From: Hydractinia symbiolongicarpus
Taxonomy: Eukaryota > Cnidaria > Hydrozoa > Anthoathecata > Hydractiniidae
Direction of reading: 5' to 3'
Assembly (NCBI RefSeq): GCF_029227915.1
Contig: NC_079875.1
Span: 17,417,001 to 17,477,000, forward strand
DNA length: 60,000 bases
Part shown: positions 18,039 through 30,711 of the stretch, one piece after another
Layout of the letters: every line of letters begins with the position of its first letter
Numbering within the stretch: position 1 is the first letter of the stretch
The notes under the pieces: generated by a model
What the model was told of the DNA's origin: nothing
The model's input: the letters and a program-made list of their open reading frames with translations, nothing else
Database searches by the model: none
Program-made: the position numbers and the translations under genes

Positions 18039-19280
18039 CTGAGAAGCATAAAGTATTCTGCGTGCAGCTACTGCATTTCTAACGCTCGGCCGAATTAAGG
18101 ACTGACCCTACGCAGTTGAATTCCGTCAGATTTTTCTCGAACGCTATGAGGGCAATCAATCGTGTTTAACGAACGGTTGAATTCAATTGTCCATGGTTGA
18201 ATTAGTGTAGAAAAAGTTATAATAAATATTAATCCGACATTGACGGCAAATAATGGCGTGTTTGCCGCTTTTCAAGATTTCGTTTCATAGAATTTTTGCC
18301 GGGGTCGAGACATTTCCCAACTTATCATAACCTTTCCCGCACTATGTGGGGTACTTCTCGTTCGAATCAAGTATTTCCCCGTCGTTAGCACTAGTCGTCA
18401 TAGTGAGGACAAGCTTTTCCGACATTTTCCCAAAATAAGCGACATTTCAAAAAATTGGAGTTGGCGTTTCCGCGGGACGAGTTCTTAGAAAATTATCGGT
18501 GCCAGTAAACTTCCCGTAATATCATAATGGCGCAGTAAAGCGGGGAAGTGTAAACAAAAAGCGATTTGATTGTTATCCCAGTCTCATTTTTTAAAAAACT
18601 AGAGTATGAAGGCCAATCATTCCACCAGGTAATTCCTGTGGGGCATATTGAACAGCCATTATTCTACAAGACAAAAAAAGAATTGGTAAATAAAACTTTA
18701 AGGTAAAAGTGTATAAGTAAAACAAGTAGAAAATAGCCAGCTAGCCTTATCATTGGCTGACTATAATTAGTTTTTATTATATAATATAGAAACATTACTT
18801 TATAGCTAGCTCATAAATTAAATTTTGTGGTGCTGTTCTGCCCAATCGTTGAACGCGCCCCGTCTTAAGACTGGCCAGGCCAATCTTCCGACAGTGACAA
18901 ATGGGTGGCCAGTCTTAAGACTGGACTGCCCAATCTATGGACGTACATGCCCAATCTTAGAACAATTGTGGAATACAAACAGAACAATAATTTTTTTAAA
19001 ATTCAGGCGCGGATCCAGGGTTAGTCAAATAAGTCGCGTGACTAAGTGTAAATTTGACGAAAAATGTTAGCCAAGCGAATGATGTCGACGATCCAGGTGT
19101 TGCAGACGGAGCACGTTAAAAATCAGATTGTAATTTATTTACGGTGAAACTCCACGGTTCACAGCCCTCTCCATTTCGCCTAAGGCGATGTTGACGTCAA
19201 AGTTGTGACGTCACTACCATATAGACTGAGAAGGTTGCAAATTATAGCTTACAGATTTTGACTGCTTCATTTTAACTAAT
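18039..19280. other. Gene-poor stretch upstream of the ShKT gene, unit 1
   Basis: No further exon can be supported. A minus-strand stretch near 18601-18660 resembles the 17942-18038 exon in outline, but it has stops and no donor. It holds a GTCTTAAGACTGG palindrome pair (18862-18874 and 18909-18924). Counterpart: 45841-47073. Confidence 0.4.
18862..18924. repeat. Paired GTCTTAAGACTGG palindromes, unit 1
   Basis: The core GTCTTAAGAC occurs twice, 47 bp apart, among four GCCCAATC-type motifs. The second copy is a 16-bp perfect palindrome (CCAGTCTTAAGACTGG). In unit 2 (46655-46717) one arm has changed (CCGG). Confidence 0.5.
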
Positions 19281-19390
19281 AGTCGTTAGCCCGTGGAAAA
19301 ATCCACGGGTTCGCCCGTCGCAGCTAAGCTACCATTTTGCGTGACAGACAAACGGACGGACAAACGGACGGACAGACGTATACGGGTATT
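19281..19390 (-). repeat. Inverted repeat, right arm, unit 1
   Basis: This is the reverse complement of 7565-7662 with a longer TCCG/TTTG-type simple stretch. The hairpin is at 19290-19309. A TATAATAATA-like AT stretch follows. Confidence 0.75.
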
Positions 19391-19988
19391 ATAATATAGA
19401 TATATATATTTTCTGGTTCGTAGAAATTTTTGGATATGTCTACACTGTTTCAATGTGGGTTTGTAAGAACTTGTATACTGATTTGACTTAAGAAACAGCA
19501 GTTTAAGCAGCACTTATATTTTCAGGACTTCCAGACACGGTTTGCAAATTTGAGCAATACATTTATCTTAAAAGTAAAGACCTGATTATTATGTTTTTGT
19601 ATAACCTTGCCACCTAGTATACACAAAATTGGCATTGGCAGAAAAAACACTAAAAAAAACTGACATATGGGAAGACACATGGACAAATTTTTAAAGATTT
19701 TTCTTTGAATTAAGCTATAGAACAACGCCTCGAGATTCCGATAAATCAGAATTCAGCAACAGTTTTTCATTTAGCACAACTCCAATCGTAAATGTAACCA
19801 TAAAGTCTGTAACACAAGAAAAAAATGAATTCAACAGCATGTGACTTTACTATTCAATCATCATCTGAATTCATTTCAAAATCAGATAAAAAAAAGAAAA
19901 TGTCATGGACCTCAACACCAACTTGTTCCAGCAAATCACCATTTACAGACAACAAAATTAGTACGATCTCGGTTTACATATTTAAAGA

Positions 19989-19989
19989 A

Positions 19990-20036
<47 letters not shown>

Positions 20037-20038
20037 AT
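19989..20038 (+). repeat. (AAAT)n microsatellite, unit 1
   Basis: About twelve copies of AAAT. In unit 2 (47789-47815) there are about seven. Confidence 0.9.
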
Positions 20039-21600
20039 ATGGAATTGAACTTCCAAAACATTTTCCGCTTAAATAATATATATTATACTTTTATCAAAGA
20101 TACATCACAGCCATCACAACAAAAACAACATAGTCCATCCTTCAAAAATCCAATTTGATAATATTGGACTACTTCACCATGTAAAGTTGCATTATTTGTC
20201 AACTATCACATTTGTCCATCAACCCAGTGTTCTGCTTTTGTTACTACAAGTAAAACTTTATTGCCACTTTTATGCAGCTCAATCTCCTAGAGTTAACCAG
20301 AACATTTGGAATATCACAGCCATATGGCAACATGGTTGTAAAAGAATGTTTCTAATCTGAAGGGGTTGAGCTGTCTCAATACAACATCAACATATCAGTT
20401 GAGCCAAGAACACGATGAGCATACGAGAAGCCTCCAGGTAGGCATTATCCCTTTTCATAGCTGTAAAAAAATTAATCCTCATGAGAATATAGTGTTCCAA
20501 ATTTATATGTGAAAAATTTTGAAAATGCTTAATTGCAAAGTTTTTTCGCTTTATTTTGTGATTTTCTCGACTTTCAAAGACTTCCTTCTATATTTGATAT
20601 CTACACTAGTTTTACTTGCTTTTGTAGGAAGCAGTGTGCCATTTCCCAATTCAAGACAGTAAAAAAAGCTTCACAAAGAAGTGGTATCAAATCTGAAAAA
20701 TATTTATAATGAGAGTTAATAAACCAAAAAATATAAGAAAATAATTCTGGACGATACGAACAAAGTTAAAGAAGAAGAATATGTTACCCATGGGCAGAAA
20801 ATATATACCATTAAATATAATTCGCCGAAATATTTATAAAAAAATAAAAAAATTAGGTATATAATAAGAGATAGCGTTGTAAAGATGAAGTAAAATTTCT
20901 TGCTAAGAGCAGACCACTCAAAGTTAATGAATAGTGGGTATTTAATGGTTACAGTCAATCTCTAGCACAGCATCAAAATATTTTTAACAGATGAAGAGTA
21001 TATATTGCATATATACTGTAAAGTACAAAAAAATAAAAGTCACTTAGTGCTTAGTCTTAAGTAGACACCCCGATCCTGTACATTCTCTAACATTACGAGA
21101 CTAGACTAGAGTTGGTTTCTTTTTTAGTTATTAGCTAGCTGTAAGCTATATAGCTATATACTGCTTTTTCAATAAAAGAAGCTAACTAGCCACAACAGCT
21201 ATTACATTTTGGCTATTGCAATGAAAAAAATAAAAGAAAACAAGGAAATGGAAGAGTTTTTTATATTACTTAATCCTTTCGGTAGTCATATAATACTTAC
21301 ATATATCATAAATAATTTCTTCTTGGAGCCAAAAAGTACAGTTTGTTGATAAAATAGTCTGCACCTCTTTTTGATACATCACCAACCAATATGGCATATT
21401 TTGAAAAGGCGGGATAACGAATAAAAAACGGAAAATTCGGAGTCATTCCTTAACTCACCCGAGCGCAACATAGCGAGTTGACAGCCATTTTATACATAAA
21501 ACCGGTATTATCAAAAACTAGTCGGTGGTCAATGGAAATATTTGTTTGTTTGCCCGTCCTTTTTATACTGCATCAAGTGCCTCCCGCTATTGCGGTACCG

Positions 21601-21635
21601 CTTTGCGTGTCAAACGTATACCGGCATTATAATAC
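21601..21635 (-). repeat. Diverged relative of the inverted-repeat end, unit 1
   Basis: In reverse it reads TATAAT, then GTATACG and ACGCAAA in the same order as the 7565 and 19281 arms, with the middle changed. It suggests a dispersed short family rather than a single element. Unit 2 counterpart: about 49437-49470. Confidence 0.4.
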
Positions 21636-24600
21636 AAGAATAGCCGGTTGAAAACGGCGTCGAAACGCCGGGGTAAGCCATAAGAGACGAACGAAAGTAT
21701 GTAGAAAGAAAAACATACCTTACATAAATCAGGCCTTAAATGTCTAAGGTGGTAATTCATTTTTGATGTTATCTACAAACAAAAAAGAAAAAAATCATCA
21801 CTTATGTGGATACAAAATTGATAGGCACAGGCTTGCTGGTCCCCCGAACATTTATGATTTAGCCAAAAGGTTATCTAAAGAATAAAGTATTGGATAATCT
21901 TTAATCTCATTGTAGCCAGCTTTGAACCGAATTATTAAGAATTAAACAATACAACTGTACAGTTTCAGAGAGAACCGTAATCATAAAGCAGTTTAATGGT
22001 TAAATGAAGCTATGTGCAAACATATACAAAGGTACTCCATGTAAAGGGGGCAAAATAAAAAATGGCCGTGTAATAGTAAATAAAAAACTCTCTATACTAA
22101 ATAGATCTAAAACCATTTTCATTTTGTCAAGAGGCATCTACTGTTTTCGATTTAATTAAGTACAAGAAATATATAAAATTAGGAAAAAATAGTATCATTA
22201 ATATAGGAAGTGTTGTACCTGCCATACTCAATTTTTATAACCCATGACAGAGATGGTGTTTTTGCATGGTTGCCGTTAGAACTAAAATAATTACACTGTT
22301 AGAATATATACTATTAAGTCTTCAAAATGGTAAATTATTAGAAGTTATCCTGTAACGTTTGGTCTGCCTTATGTTATAAACTCGACCAAAAATAGACAAG
22401 CCAACAATAAGATTTTTTTTTCTTACCTTACATTTTTATCCTTGTGTTGAAGAATACGAAAGTTAAAATAATCAGACAATAAACAAAACAATCTGTAGAA
22501 GTTTGTGCAAAAACGTTACTTCTTCTGATGAATGCGTTTTTTGTGTTGACAACTTTAGTGTTCTTGCCCACGCGGACAGCACTCGGATTTAAATATTTTA
22601 GCTATCTTACAAGACATCCTATTTCCAAAAAATAATATGTCCTCCATACGTTTATATGATTAGCTTTCAATTCGCTCCATTATAGCATTTTAATTAGTGT
22701 GTAGAATATCTTTGTTTATGCCACATGCACGTAACTTAATTAGACTTTCTCTTGGGTCGATTAATTGATGCTTCAGAGGAAAAAAGAAGTTATCTTTTAG
22801 TTCTTGAAGCAGTTTTCAAAAGCGTTTTCCTTCAGTGGTTTATTCGACGTCTGTTTGATAGCAAGAGTAGTGTGTTGAATTACCACACTAAAAGTCTTAA
22901 ATGATACTAGTAAAAGTTAGGAAAATATGCCAAACACTTGCTGTTGGGAGGTTTTCTCTGTATAAAGGTTCTTTCCAAAACATTTTATATCGCTTCAAAG
23001 AGTTACTCTTGCATGTTAGAACAAAGTGAGATCGATGAAGGGCATTAAGAAGATGTTTTTTGGGAGAGAGAAGAATGTCTAAAAACAATATCATATTGTA
23101 AATGTGCCGGCGAAGACAAATTGATGCCAAACATGGTAATAATCAAAATAGAGACGAACTTCTAACAGGAATTACTTTTTCCTGAGGGTGGAGTGGAGAG
23201 GGTAACAAAATCTTTTTGCTGTTTTTTATTCTTTTTTGTCTTCTGAAGTATCTAAAACAGACAAATTAGATGTTTGATACACTAGAAATAAAAAGCTTTC
23301 AAATAAGAGGTCCTTGTAGTTAATCAAGCATTAAGAAGATACGCAAAAATGTAGTCAGAATGTATCACTTTGTACGGATGTTTTTGCTCCTATAAAATAA
23401 TAACATATCTTACCTAATGAAATACAAGGAAGAGGTTTGAATTTTCCAATATTATTAATCTTTGTATAATGGTGAAATACTCTGATTTGTTACAACTTTA
23501 AAAGTTCAGTCATTTTGTTTGTAATCGTGTGAAGAGCTTCTATTGACTTCCATTGACTTCTATTGAAGGGGCATTCAAATCGTATATAATTCTGTTATCT
23601 CTTTATCGCTTCCATACTCATTTTGGCAGTTCTAATTCAAGGAAAAAATGAAAAATTTGTACAAATATTATTTAACCGTGGACGTGGAAATAAAGAAGGA
23701 GATTGAACTCTTTTGTTTCTATTAAAATCATCTGTGATGCGATCAGTTGCAAATCTATTCTGTCCCTTTAAATTCTGGTGCGTGTCACTTTTATTAAATT
23801 TCATTGGCTAAAAAACAGTAATTATGTTAATAACTAATATACTCAATCTCGCAATCTTCGAAAAATGGCGAGTAATAAACGGACCACTTAAAAGGTCAAG
23901 ATGCAAGAAATTATGCACACTTGAGAATCACATAGACGTCTAGACAACCTGCTTATGAGTAATTAATTTTTATAATTAGTTTGCACGTTTGCTACGCAAA
24001 GTATACCAGGACAATTATTGAGATTCTCAAAATTTCGATAGAAAAAAATCATATTAAATCAGCCTAAGAAAATATGAATGAAATTTTTGTCTACTAGAAC
24101 AAATAGTTTTTGACTAAACTACTGTAATAAAAGTTAGCTAAATGTGGCAATGAGTCCTACCCCCTGCCCCTCTACCCCATTTTTGACCTAAAATTTCGTA
24201 CCCCCCCCCCTTTTTTTTCCCGATTTTCCGTTTGCCAAAATCGCAAAACTGAAAAGTAATATCGGGCAATGAGAGAATGGCCTAATTTGACTTATCGTGT
24301 ATCTTACAGATCTGACACAAATACATAGTTTATACCAAGTCATGATAAAAATTGGCCTAGCTGGCGCTTTTTCTCCTAATATTTCGAGTTGGAAATTGTG
24401 TACCTTTTCTTTGAAGTCACGTTATATTAATTTAAACGTTTATAATGCACCAAAATATGTTATATTTATGGCTTCATGAAAAAAAGATGTCAAAGTACCA
24501 AGTTATCAGCTTGAATTGGCATGTTTGTGGTATCCGTTTTATGCAGTAGAAGAAAAGTGAGTTGCGAAAGTATGGATGATTTGAAAGTTCTTTTTATGTC

Positions 24601-26669
24601 TTTTCCTTGGTTTGCTGAGCTAGCTAACTAGATTACTTTTTGGTCCCTGAGACTACCATTGAAAATATTATTTGCTGTCATCCTTCAATCGAATCATTAG
24701 CTAGTTACCTCTAGCTACAGTCAGAAGAAGCAAATTCAATCCACAAGTATTATCAAAACTATTTATTTTTAAACTTTATTATAATATTTTAAATATTTCC
24801 TAAGACTCAAGTTGCTTTTTTTTAGTGCATCGTGGAAGTAAATTTAAGTAGCCAATCCAAAACTAACATTCTTTAAGGTTTTTGCTCATTTGTAGTTAAA
24901 AACGTTTGTACTGTTGCTACTAGCGTCTTTTTACTGATAATATGTTCTAAATCTGAGCTTTATTATTATCCAGCAGTGTCTTTACCTGGAAGTTTTGTTT
25001 ACCTACTTTTGCATGTTGTTAAATTCTTTAACACTCGAACCTCGTCATAAATTCTTTAAGAAGTGAGCTATGCACGAGGTGTGAAGTTACGAAGGACCAA
25101 GTGGACTTTTGTTCGATAATGGTTGCGACCGTTAATTTAATTATTGTTTTTGGGAGACTAAGTTTTGACAAATATAAAAATATTTAAAAAAGATAAAAAA
25201 AACTTAGGGATTCATGATTTTCCTTACACATCTAACCCTATGTTTTTGCATTGTGTTTCATGAGCTTACAATAATGTGGTATAGCTAAGTTATTATACGT
25301 AAAAACTACTCTTGAATGACCTTTTAAGGATGTGAAACCACATAAAAGACCTTGACCAAATTTCGTGTTTTTCGTAACTTTCGTGTTCAGTATGATAGAT
25401 TAGTGTGCCTGTGAGTTTTTCAGTCTAAGGAAATCTTTTTGTGGTGCACTAATATTACTGTCAAACGCTGAATTGCTTGAGTTTTTTTACAATGTGGCAG
25501 GGGTTATTTTTAAAATTTCGAATTTTTGGTACAAAATAAATAAATACCTTAGAAAAAGCTCATTTATTATTTTTTGCAATAATAAACATACTAGACTTAT
25601 TAATATATTTATAAGAAGAATGACACTTGCCACCCATACTACTCAGTAAATAAACTAATGGACAAATTTACCTCCTCTAAAAGGAAATGTGAAAACGAAC
25701 GAAAATTTTGTCACAGGAACATTGTATTGTAAACCTTAAAATACTTTCAGCGAAAACCAGTCAGTTCTTACTAATTTGTTTTTTATTAAGTTACAGTTAA
25801 TTCTTCTTGTAATATCAGCCGGCTGTTTCTTATGAGCATGTTTCTTATTATAAAAACACGTTTTTTTTTGTTAACAATAAGTCAGACAAGCTGATATTTA
25901 ATGGAATGAAACTTGTCTTGTGTGTGCACTTCTATGTAACTTGTAAAATTTCAGTGTGATTATGCCTGTAACATAAATGATGTTTTGAAGTAATTGTTGT
26001 CGTTTTTCTTATGTTTTTTTTGTTTTGTTTTTTTAGGTCATCTAGCTACACCTAAAAGTTTAATGTATAGACAAGAACGTATTCTAACTACGCGCGAGAC
26101 ATGATTAAACAAATAAATTAAACCTCTATATGATGTTGTCATTTTTATTTCGTAAATTTTTAGATTTGGGGAATTGGATTCAAAATCACACTTTTTATTT
26201 ACAAAAAATGGAAGTTAATTTGAAATGTTTTGCATTTTAGAATGCTTTTAGAAATGTTCAAATCCCACGCAATTAAAATTTCCAGAAGATAGATTTTGTT
26301 TTATTATTTTCTGTACCTGTTTTCGTCTGATTTGTTTTTGCGTTGTTTTAATGCCTACACAAACTTCCGAATTAAGTCCTACTTTGTTCTCACTTATGAA
26401 ACTTTACCGTAGTTTAAAAAGAAGTGCAAAAAAATTCAGATGTTGGTTTGTTCTTATTTTCTAACAAAATTCAAACTCAGGTTGTTAGTTGTAAAAACAG
26501 TTTTGTCTTTATTCATCGGAAAATATTCGGGTCCTGTCTAGCAGTATAGGAGGGTCCTCAAGTACACACTTTTCCAAAAACCACGGTCAAACTCTCATAA
26601 AAATTCTCACACACAAAACCAGTTGTGACTTCACAGCTGTTCATCACACCTCAACACGACAAAATCCGC

Positions 26670-26774
26670 TGATCATCAACGCATGCGCTGTAACGTGACA
26701 AACGTGACCACTACTGATCATCAACGCAGGTGCAGCAAGGCTCAGCATATTGATCACTGTTGATCATCAACGCA
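26670..26774 (+). promoter_or_regulatory. Three 14-bp iterons before unit 2
   Basis: TGATCATCAACGCA occurs at 26670, 26715 and 26761, spaced 45 and 46 bp. They lie just upstream of the first small ORF of the virus-like element and may be binding sites for a regulator or replication protein, or a nucleus of minisatellite growth. Confidence 0.5.
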
Positions 26775-26829
26775 TCAACGTGATCCTATTGACCAACCTT
26801 GAAGGTTGAATTGTGTATGTAGGGGGAAG

Positions 26830-26928
26830 ATGAATTGGTTAAAGTACGCAACAGAGGAGATCAAAACGCACGACATGTGGACAGGACAAGCTTGTTGTAA
26901 GATAAAAATTCAACAAAAAATACTATAA
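26830..26928 (+). CDS. Small 32-aa ORF, unit 2
   Basis: This ORF has the same length and position as in the other units. Two changes are visible against unit 1: CAC for CAG at codon 14 and CAA for AAA near the end. No family is recognised. Confidence 0.3.
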   Translation: MNWLKYATEEIKTHDMWTGQACCKIKIQQKIL

Positions 26929-26931
26929 TAA

Positions 26932-27111
26932 ATGTGCAACACCCAATCAAAATTTGAAGTATTTAAAAATGTCATAGCTCTGATCCTTATAGCCGGCGTT
27001 GGTCTCTCTCTACCACTTATGGCGTTGGCCTTAGTACAAGAATCATCAGAGGAGATGGAGAATGAACAAGCCATTAAAGATTTGGCGGATCGTATTCATG
27101 CCTTACAATAG
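26932..27111 (+). CDS. 59-aa single-pass membrane protein, unit 2
   Basis: The frame is open and the same length as in unit 1. Differences fall in the acidic tail (Asn to Ile, Thr to Ala, His to Arg). The hydrophobic segment is unchanged. Function is unknown. Confidence 0.5.
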   Translation: MCNTQSKFEVFKNVIALILIAGVGLSLPLMALALVQESSEEMENEQAIKDLADRIHALQ

Positions 27112-27127
27112 ATACCCTATAAGATAA

Positions 27128-27313
27128 GTGGAACAATGTAATGACTGCGAAGGTATGCTGGATGCTTATGATAGGTGTACCTGCGGACGGAGGTTCATGA
27201 TGAAGAATAAAATGCTATGCTGGTACTGCTACCAGGAATATATCACATATAACGGGGGTAGTTGTGTATGTGCGAGGAGGAGCAGTCCTCGAACCTTGCT
27301 TGAAATTCAATAA
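27128..27313 (+). CDS. 61-aa Cys-rich protein, unit 2, start codon lost
   Basis: All eight Cys are kept, with two changes (Val to Ala, Asn to Ser) near the C-terminus. The start codon is GTG instead of the ATG seen in units 1 and 3. The next in-frame ATG (residue 10) would drop the first C-x2-C pair, so this copy is probably impaired. Confidence 0.4.
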   Translation: MEQCNDCEGMLDAYDRCTCGRRFMMKNKMLCWYCYQEYITYNGGSCVCARRSSPRTLLEIQ

Positions 27314-27319
27314 AACAAG

Positions 27320-27898
27320 ATGCTAAAATTTCAGAATGAAGAAGTCAACCCCAGAAATTTCTACAGTTTTGCTGCTACCTTTTCTAACATCAATGACATC
27401 AATGTGGATCATCTGAAAGTGTTGGATGCTATCCGTGCCAAATGGAAGTAAGGATCAACGGTACATTGTCGGCTACCATACACAAGACCTCTTGGTAGCT
27501 CTCAGGGTAAAAACACCTAAAATCTGCTCCTCGCATGGAGTTAGCCGGTACAATGCCAGTGCTGTACCCACGATGAGTCTTGATTTCGAAGAGTACCTCG
27601 ATTGGGTTGAAAAGTATCGTCAAATTCTGAACAAAATCCAGGAGCTGATCTCTCAAAACCTGACGAAGGAAGCTGTGAAAAAAGGCGTTACGTTAACGCG
27701 AAACTCAAATACTACAAGGATGTAATCACAACTAAATTCCACGGTCAAGCAGTACCCTACGATGAACTCTGCCAAGCCAGTGCCATCCTGACACTGTCAT
27801 CGGTGTATGTTCAGGGCAAAGATTACTACCCTAAGGTACATGTTGTGGAATGTAGGTAAAAGGACTTTATATTTGAATGGCTGCTAAGTGATAAGTAA
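27320..27898 (+). pseudogene. Broken ~190-aa ORF, unit 2
   Basis: This copy lacks the small deletion near its start that units 1 and 3 share, and has TTA where they have the late TGA. It has its own TAA near 27857 (TAC to TAA) inside the C-terminal piece. A frameshift near 27450 is still present, so no unit has an intact version. Confidence 0.45.
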
Positions 27899-27997
27899 AT
27901 GTTTTATAACACCCATAAGGGTTACAAAACATATTAAAGTTTATAAACAGGTGGAGGGTCTAAGTACTGCTTGCGTACTGGACAGATTGAAGTTTTT

Positions 27998-28571
27998 TTA
28001 AGACATCGTTCTTGCCCTCTTCTCGGCCGTTCTGAACCAGCTGAGCACGTTCACGTTCGTAGACAGTTTAAACCGTTGTCGTATCTGTTCCTTTAGTAGC
28101 ATATACCGTTCCTTTTCCTGCATAACGAGACTAAACTCGTAGTCACTGATGACCCCATTTTCTACAGCTTTTGAAATCAGATTGACGATGGACCTTAATT
28201 TCGACTCAGCGAGTAGTCTGATACTTTCGTGCTTCTTGGATTTGACAACAAGCCTCTTTGAGGCCTTTCTAAGACCAGCCCTATACCCCCATCACCATGC
28301 AAACGGGAGCACCAAGACCCGTGGTTAATGCTCCAATTCCGACACCTGACGTGATAATACTTACACTAAGCAGTCCATGATCACAATACCTCACCCATGT
28401 ACCATGCATTTTGAACTTTTTTGAAAGCCCGGCCCGCTCTTTAATGTCACTTCGAAGATATTTTTCAATCTCGCCGATCTTGTCAAATCTATACTTTTGG
28501 ATTTCATGAATAGTATCGTCCTCTGCAGGTGCACTTGGTAAATTGGGATATAACTTCGTTACATGATTCAT
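27998..28571 (-). pseudogene. Broken minus-strand PSAPAEDD ORF, unit 2
   Basis: The ATG start is present. The N-terminal piece (28281-28571) is open, and the same frameshift as in unit 1 separates the basic C-terminal piece. A 12-bp deletion beside the frameshift (near 28280) removes the CCATGGCTATTG stretch seen in units 1 and 3. Confidence 0.5.
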
Positions 28572-29261
28572 TTATTCTATGAGCAAACACATTGTAATTC
28601 CTGTAAACGATACATTTTTATCATGGTGAAATTCATCTGTAAGCATGAACTGGAGACGATCTGTAGAACCCTTCAGAGGAAGGTATATCGGAGTGTCAAA
28701 ACTCCAGGTCAGTGTGTTCCCCCAGGCATTCAACTCTTTGGTGGGAAGCAAAGCAAGAATTTTAGACTTTTTCCCATCCAATAGGCAATCGTATTCATCC
28801 AACTGAGGGCAAACAAGGCGTAACCGAATGTAAGCGTAAGTCTTGTAGACTGCATCGTAGTTGCTCTTTGTATAGTAATTTTTACTAGAATCGTAGGGTA
28901 GACCCAAGAGTTCTTGCATTTGTCAATGAATTACCACTGTGTACCCGTCACTGACACAGAGCCTTCAGAGTCCATTTTTCAGGACAAAGAGCTTCATTTT
29001 ATCCTCTGCCTGGCTGTTGACGATAGTCGCTAAATCCTCGATCTTATACAGGCCGTTCAAAATCTCGATTCGAGTAACCCTCTGATCAGGCCCTGTCTTA
29101 CGAATGACGAATTCATTATTGCTGTAAAGGTTCAATCATATAGGTCGAATACTTAACGATTTCGGGGCAATCCTAGTATCTTGTTCCAGGTAATCTTCAA
29201 ATATCGTAGGTTTTTCAATATAGGTAATGTAGAGTTTTTGGTATACCAAAACGATGAACAT
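28572..29261 (-). pseudogene. Minus-strand structural-type ORF, unit 2, best kept C-terminus
   Basis: The C-terminal 115 residues (28572-28919) are one open frame, the most complete of the three copies. A short unreadable stretch around 28930-29000 separates it from the N-terminal part. The insertion near the middle that breaks unit 1 is absent, and the 4-bp deletion shared by units 1 and 3 is not present here. The start at ~29261 overlaps the plus-strand ORF. Confidence 0.45.
29236..29251. promoter_or_regulatory. 16-bp palindrome between divergent ORFs, unit 2
   Basis: The same core is present as in unit 1. The outer arms are lost through the same 11-bp difference from unit 3. Confidence 0.35.
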
Positions 29262-30328
29262 GTACTCGTACAACCCCAATGCAAAATACAAATCCAACAG
29301 GGGAAAATGGCCCGTTGGTATTACAAACTTGGAGCACCAGGACCTGTACGTGTCTACAGAATCACATATTCATATGGTATTCCCCGAGTTTACCAAATAT
29401 GCCATTAAAATTCCAACTAATTTGTTGGATGACCCTGTCAGGGTTGGTTGGACGGGACAGGCGTTGGATTACTGGAATATCCAGGTTAATTTTTGTGCAA
29501 CTACGGCATTAGGCATCTCTTCTAAACACATGACAGGCTGCGTACCCCTTTTTAACTTGAACTTTAAATTTCACGTAGCAAGAATGAAGGTGCACATGCC
29601 GTATGAGATGGTTTTTATCAGTACAAAAAACCCTACTCAACCTCCGCATACGCACAAGTGTGTCGCGAAGACGGTGCTAACCCCAATAGCCTGTACAAAT
29701 TCAAGGCTGTCATATCGTCACTCACCAACGGTTCATGGGCCTTAGGTTGATTGGGACTATGCAAAGTTTATCATACCGACAAGCCAGGGCCTGACGTTGG
29801 AAGATCTGACCAAGCTAAGCGAGAGTATTTGCGTCCACGTGGTCTTGTTGGTTGGTGGCAAGCGAGGGCCAAGGCATACTTACTCGGTTCCGGTGCGGAC
29901 AACTACACAGCCAGGAAAATTCTGTTGCAAACATTTTAGAGTATAGTGCGGAGGGAGGAAAATGTCGGGCATGACATCACGCAATTTCAGACGGTGCTGC
30001 AGTATGCAACAACACCAGTCAATTTCGCTGTCATGCCTAGCGTGTAATGCTCCCCTTAAACATGAACCTGCGTATTGGTAAAATTGAGGGGTATAACAAC
30101 AACATCTTGATCGCACATGCCAAGTAAGCGTTGGAGTCCAGGTTGAAGTGAATAACAAGCCTATTGTGAAACCTGCGGAGCGGTTCATCAAACCAAGCGG
30201 GCTATAAACCCAAGCCTACTACACCTCCTAAGCATACTATCGGACGAACAGCACGCAGGGAGGTGAAACAACATATACAGAAGGAGCATGCCCGGCTTGC
30301 CATGCCGCCCCCTCTCAAAGAAGGTTGA
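29254..30328 (+). pseudogene. Broken plus-strand structural-type ORF, unit 2
   Basis: This copy keeps the ~245 bp missing from unit 1 but lacks ~27 bp near 29577. A new stop (GGT-TGA, 30326) is created by the ~310 bp deletion that removes the membrane span seen in unit 1. Frame changes occur near 29650 and 30050. Confidence 0.45.
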
Positions 30329-30702
30329 AACCAAAGGCCTGCACGCCTGCTGCCTTCAAATTGGTTAATATCGTCCCTGGGGCTAGGAACACCCTGCCAT
30401 CCAGTCTTGTAACCATTTTATCTCTGAAAAAAAGTTCATTCCCTTCCAGTTTAAAATCATTGTAGTTTAATTCACGTAGGGTCACACCTGGATGTCCCAT
30501 CTCCTTAAGATGCGTGTAAAAATTGTCAACCTTTGATTTTAGTATTTCTTGCCACTGTCTTGTCATAGTGTCTTCATGGTCCTGTTGTTCTCCTGGGGTT
30601 TACGTTGAAGACCTTGGATTATGGTGTAGTATCTTCATGTCTATCATCTAGACGGCCCTCCTCTTCCTCAATATCTGGTTCATAAACTGGGTTTGTTGGC
30701 AT
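30315..30702 (-). pseudogene. Minus-strand acidic ORF, unit 2, truncated
   Basis: The N-terminal acidic leader and the MTRQWQEIL part are present, out of frame with each other. The ~310 bp deletion removes the acidic helical C-terminus and gives a false end (GFNLL). Confidence 0.4.
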
Positions 30703-30711
30703 TTATTTACT

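Larger units (their letters stand above)
19391..26669. other. Long stretch without a supported gene, unit 1
   Basis: AT-rich, with the (AAAT)n run and an element-end-like stretch (about 21571-21640) related to the inverted repeats. Blocks 22664-23052 and 25186-25300 are missing from unit 2. Several short ORFs exist, but none shows a domain or is kept between units with intact ends. Confidence 0.45.
1..26829. repeat. Unit 1 of a ~27 kb tandem array
   Basis: The sequence starting at 1 starts again at 26830 and at 54100, and the same order of features follows each time. Identity by eye is in the mid to high 90s percent, interrupted by indels. Unit 1 is 26,829 bp measured from the window start, so its left edge is only a convention. 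Blocks found here but not in unit 2 include roughly 9559-10226, 22664-23052 and 25186-25300. Block 3299-3608 is absent from both other units. Confidence 0.95.

Noticed and set aside
18601-18660. Possible extra exon of the ShKT gene
   Set aside because: The outline resembles the 17942-18038 exon, but it has stops in the matching frame and no donor site.
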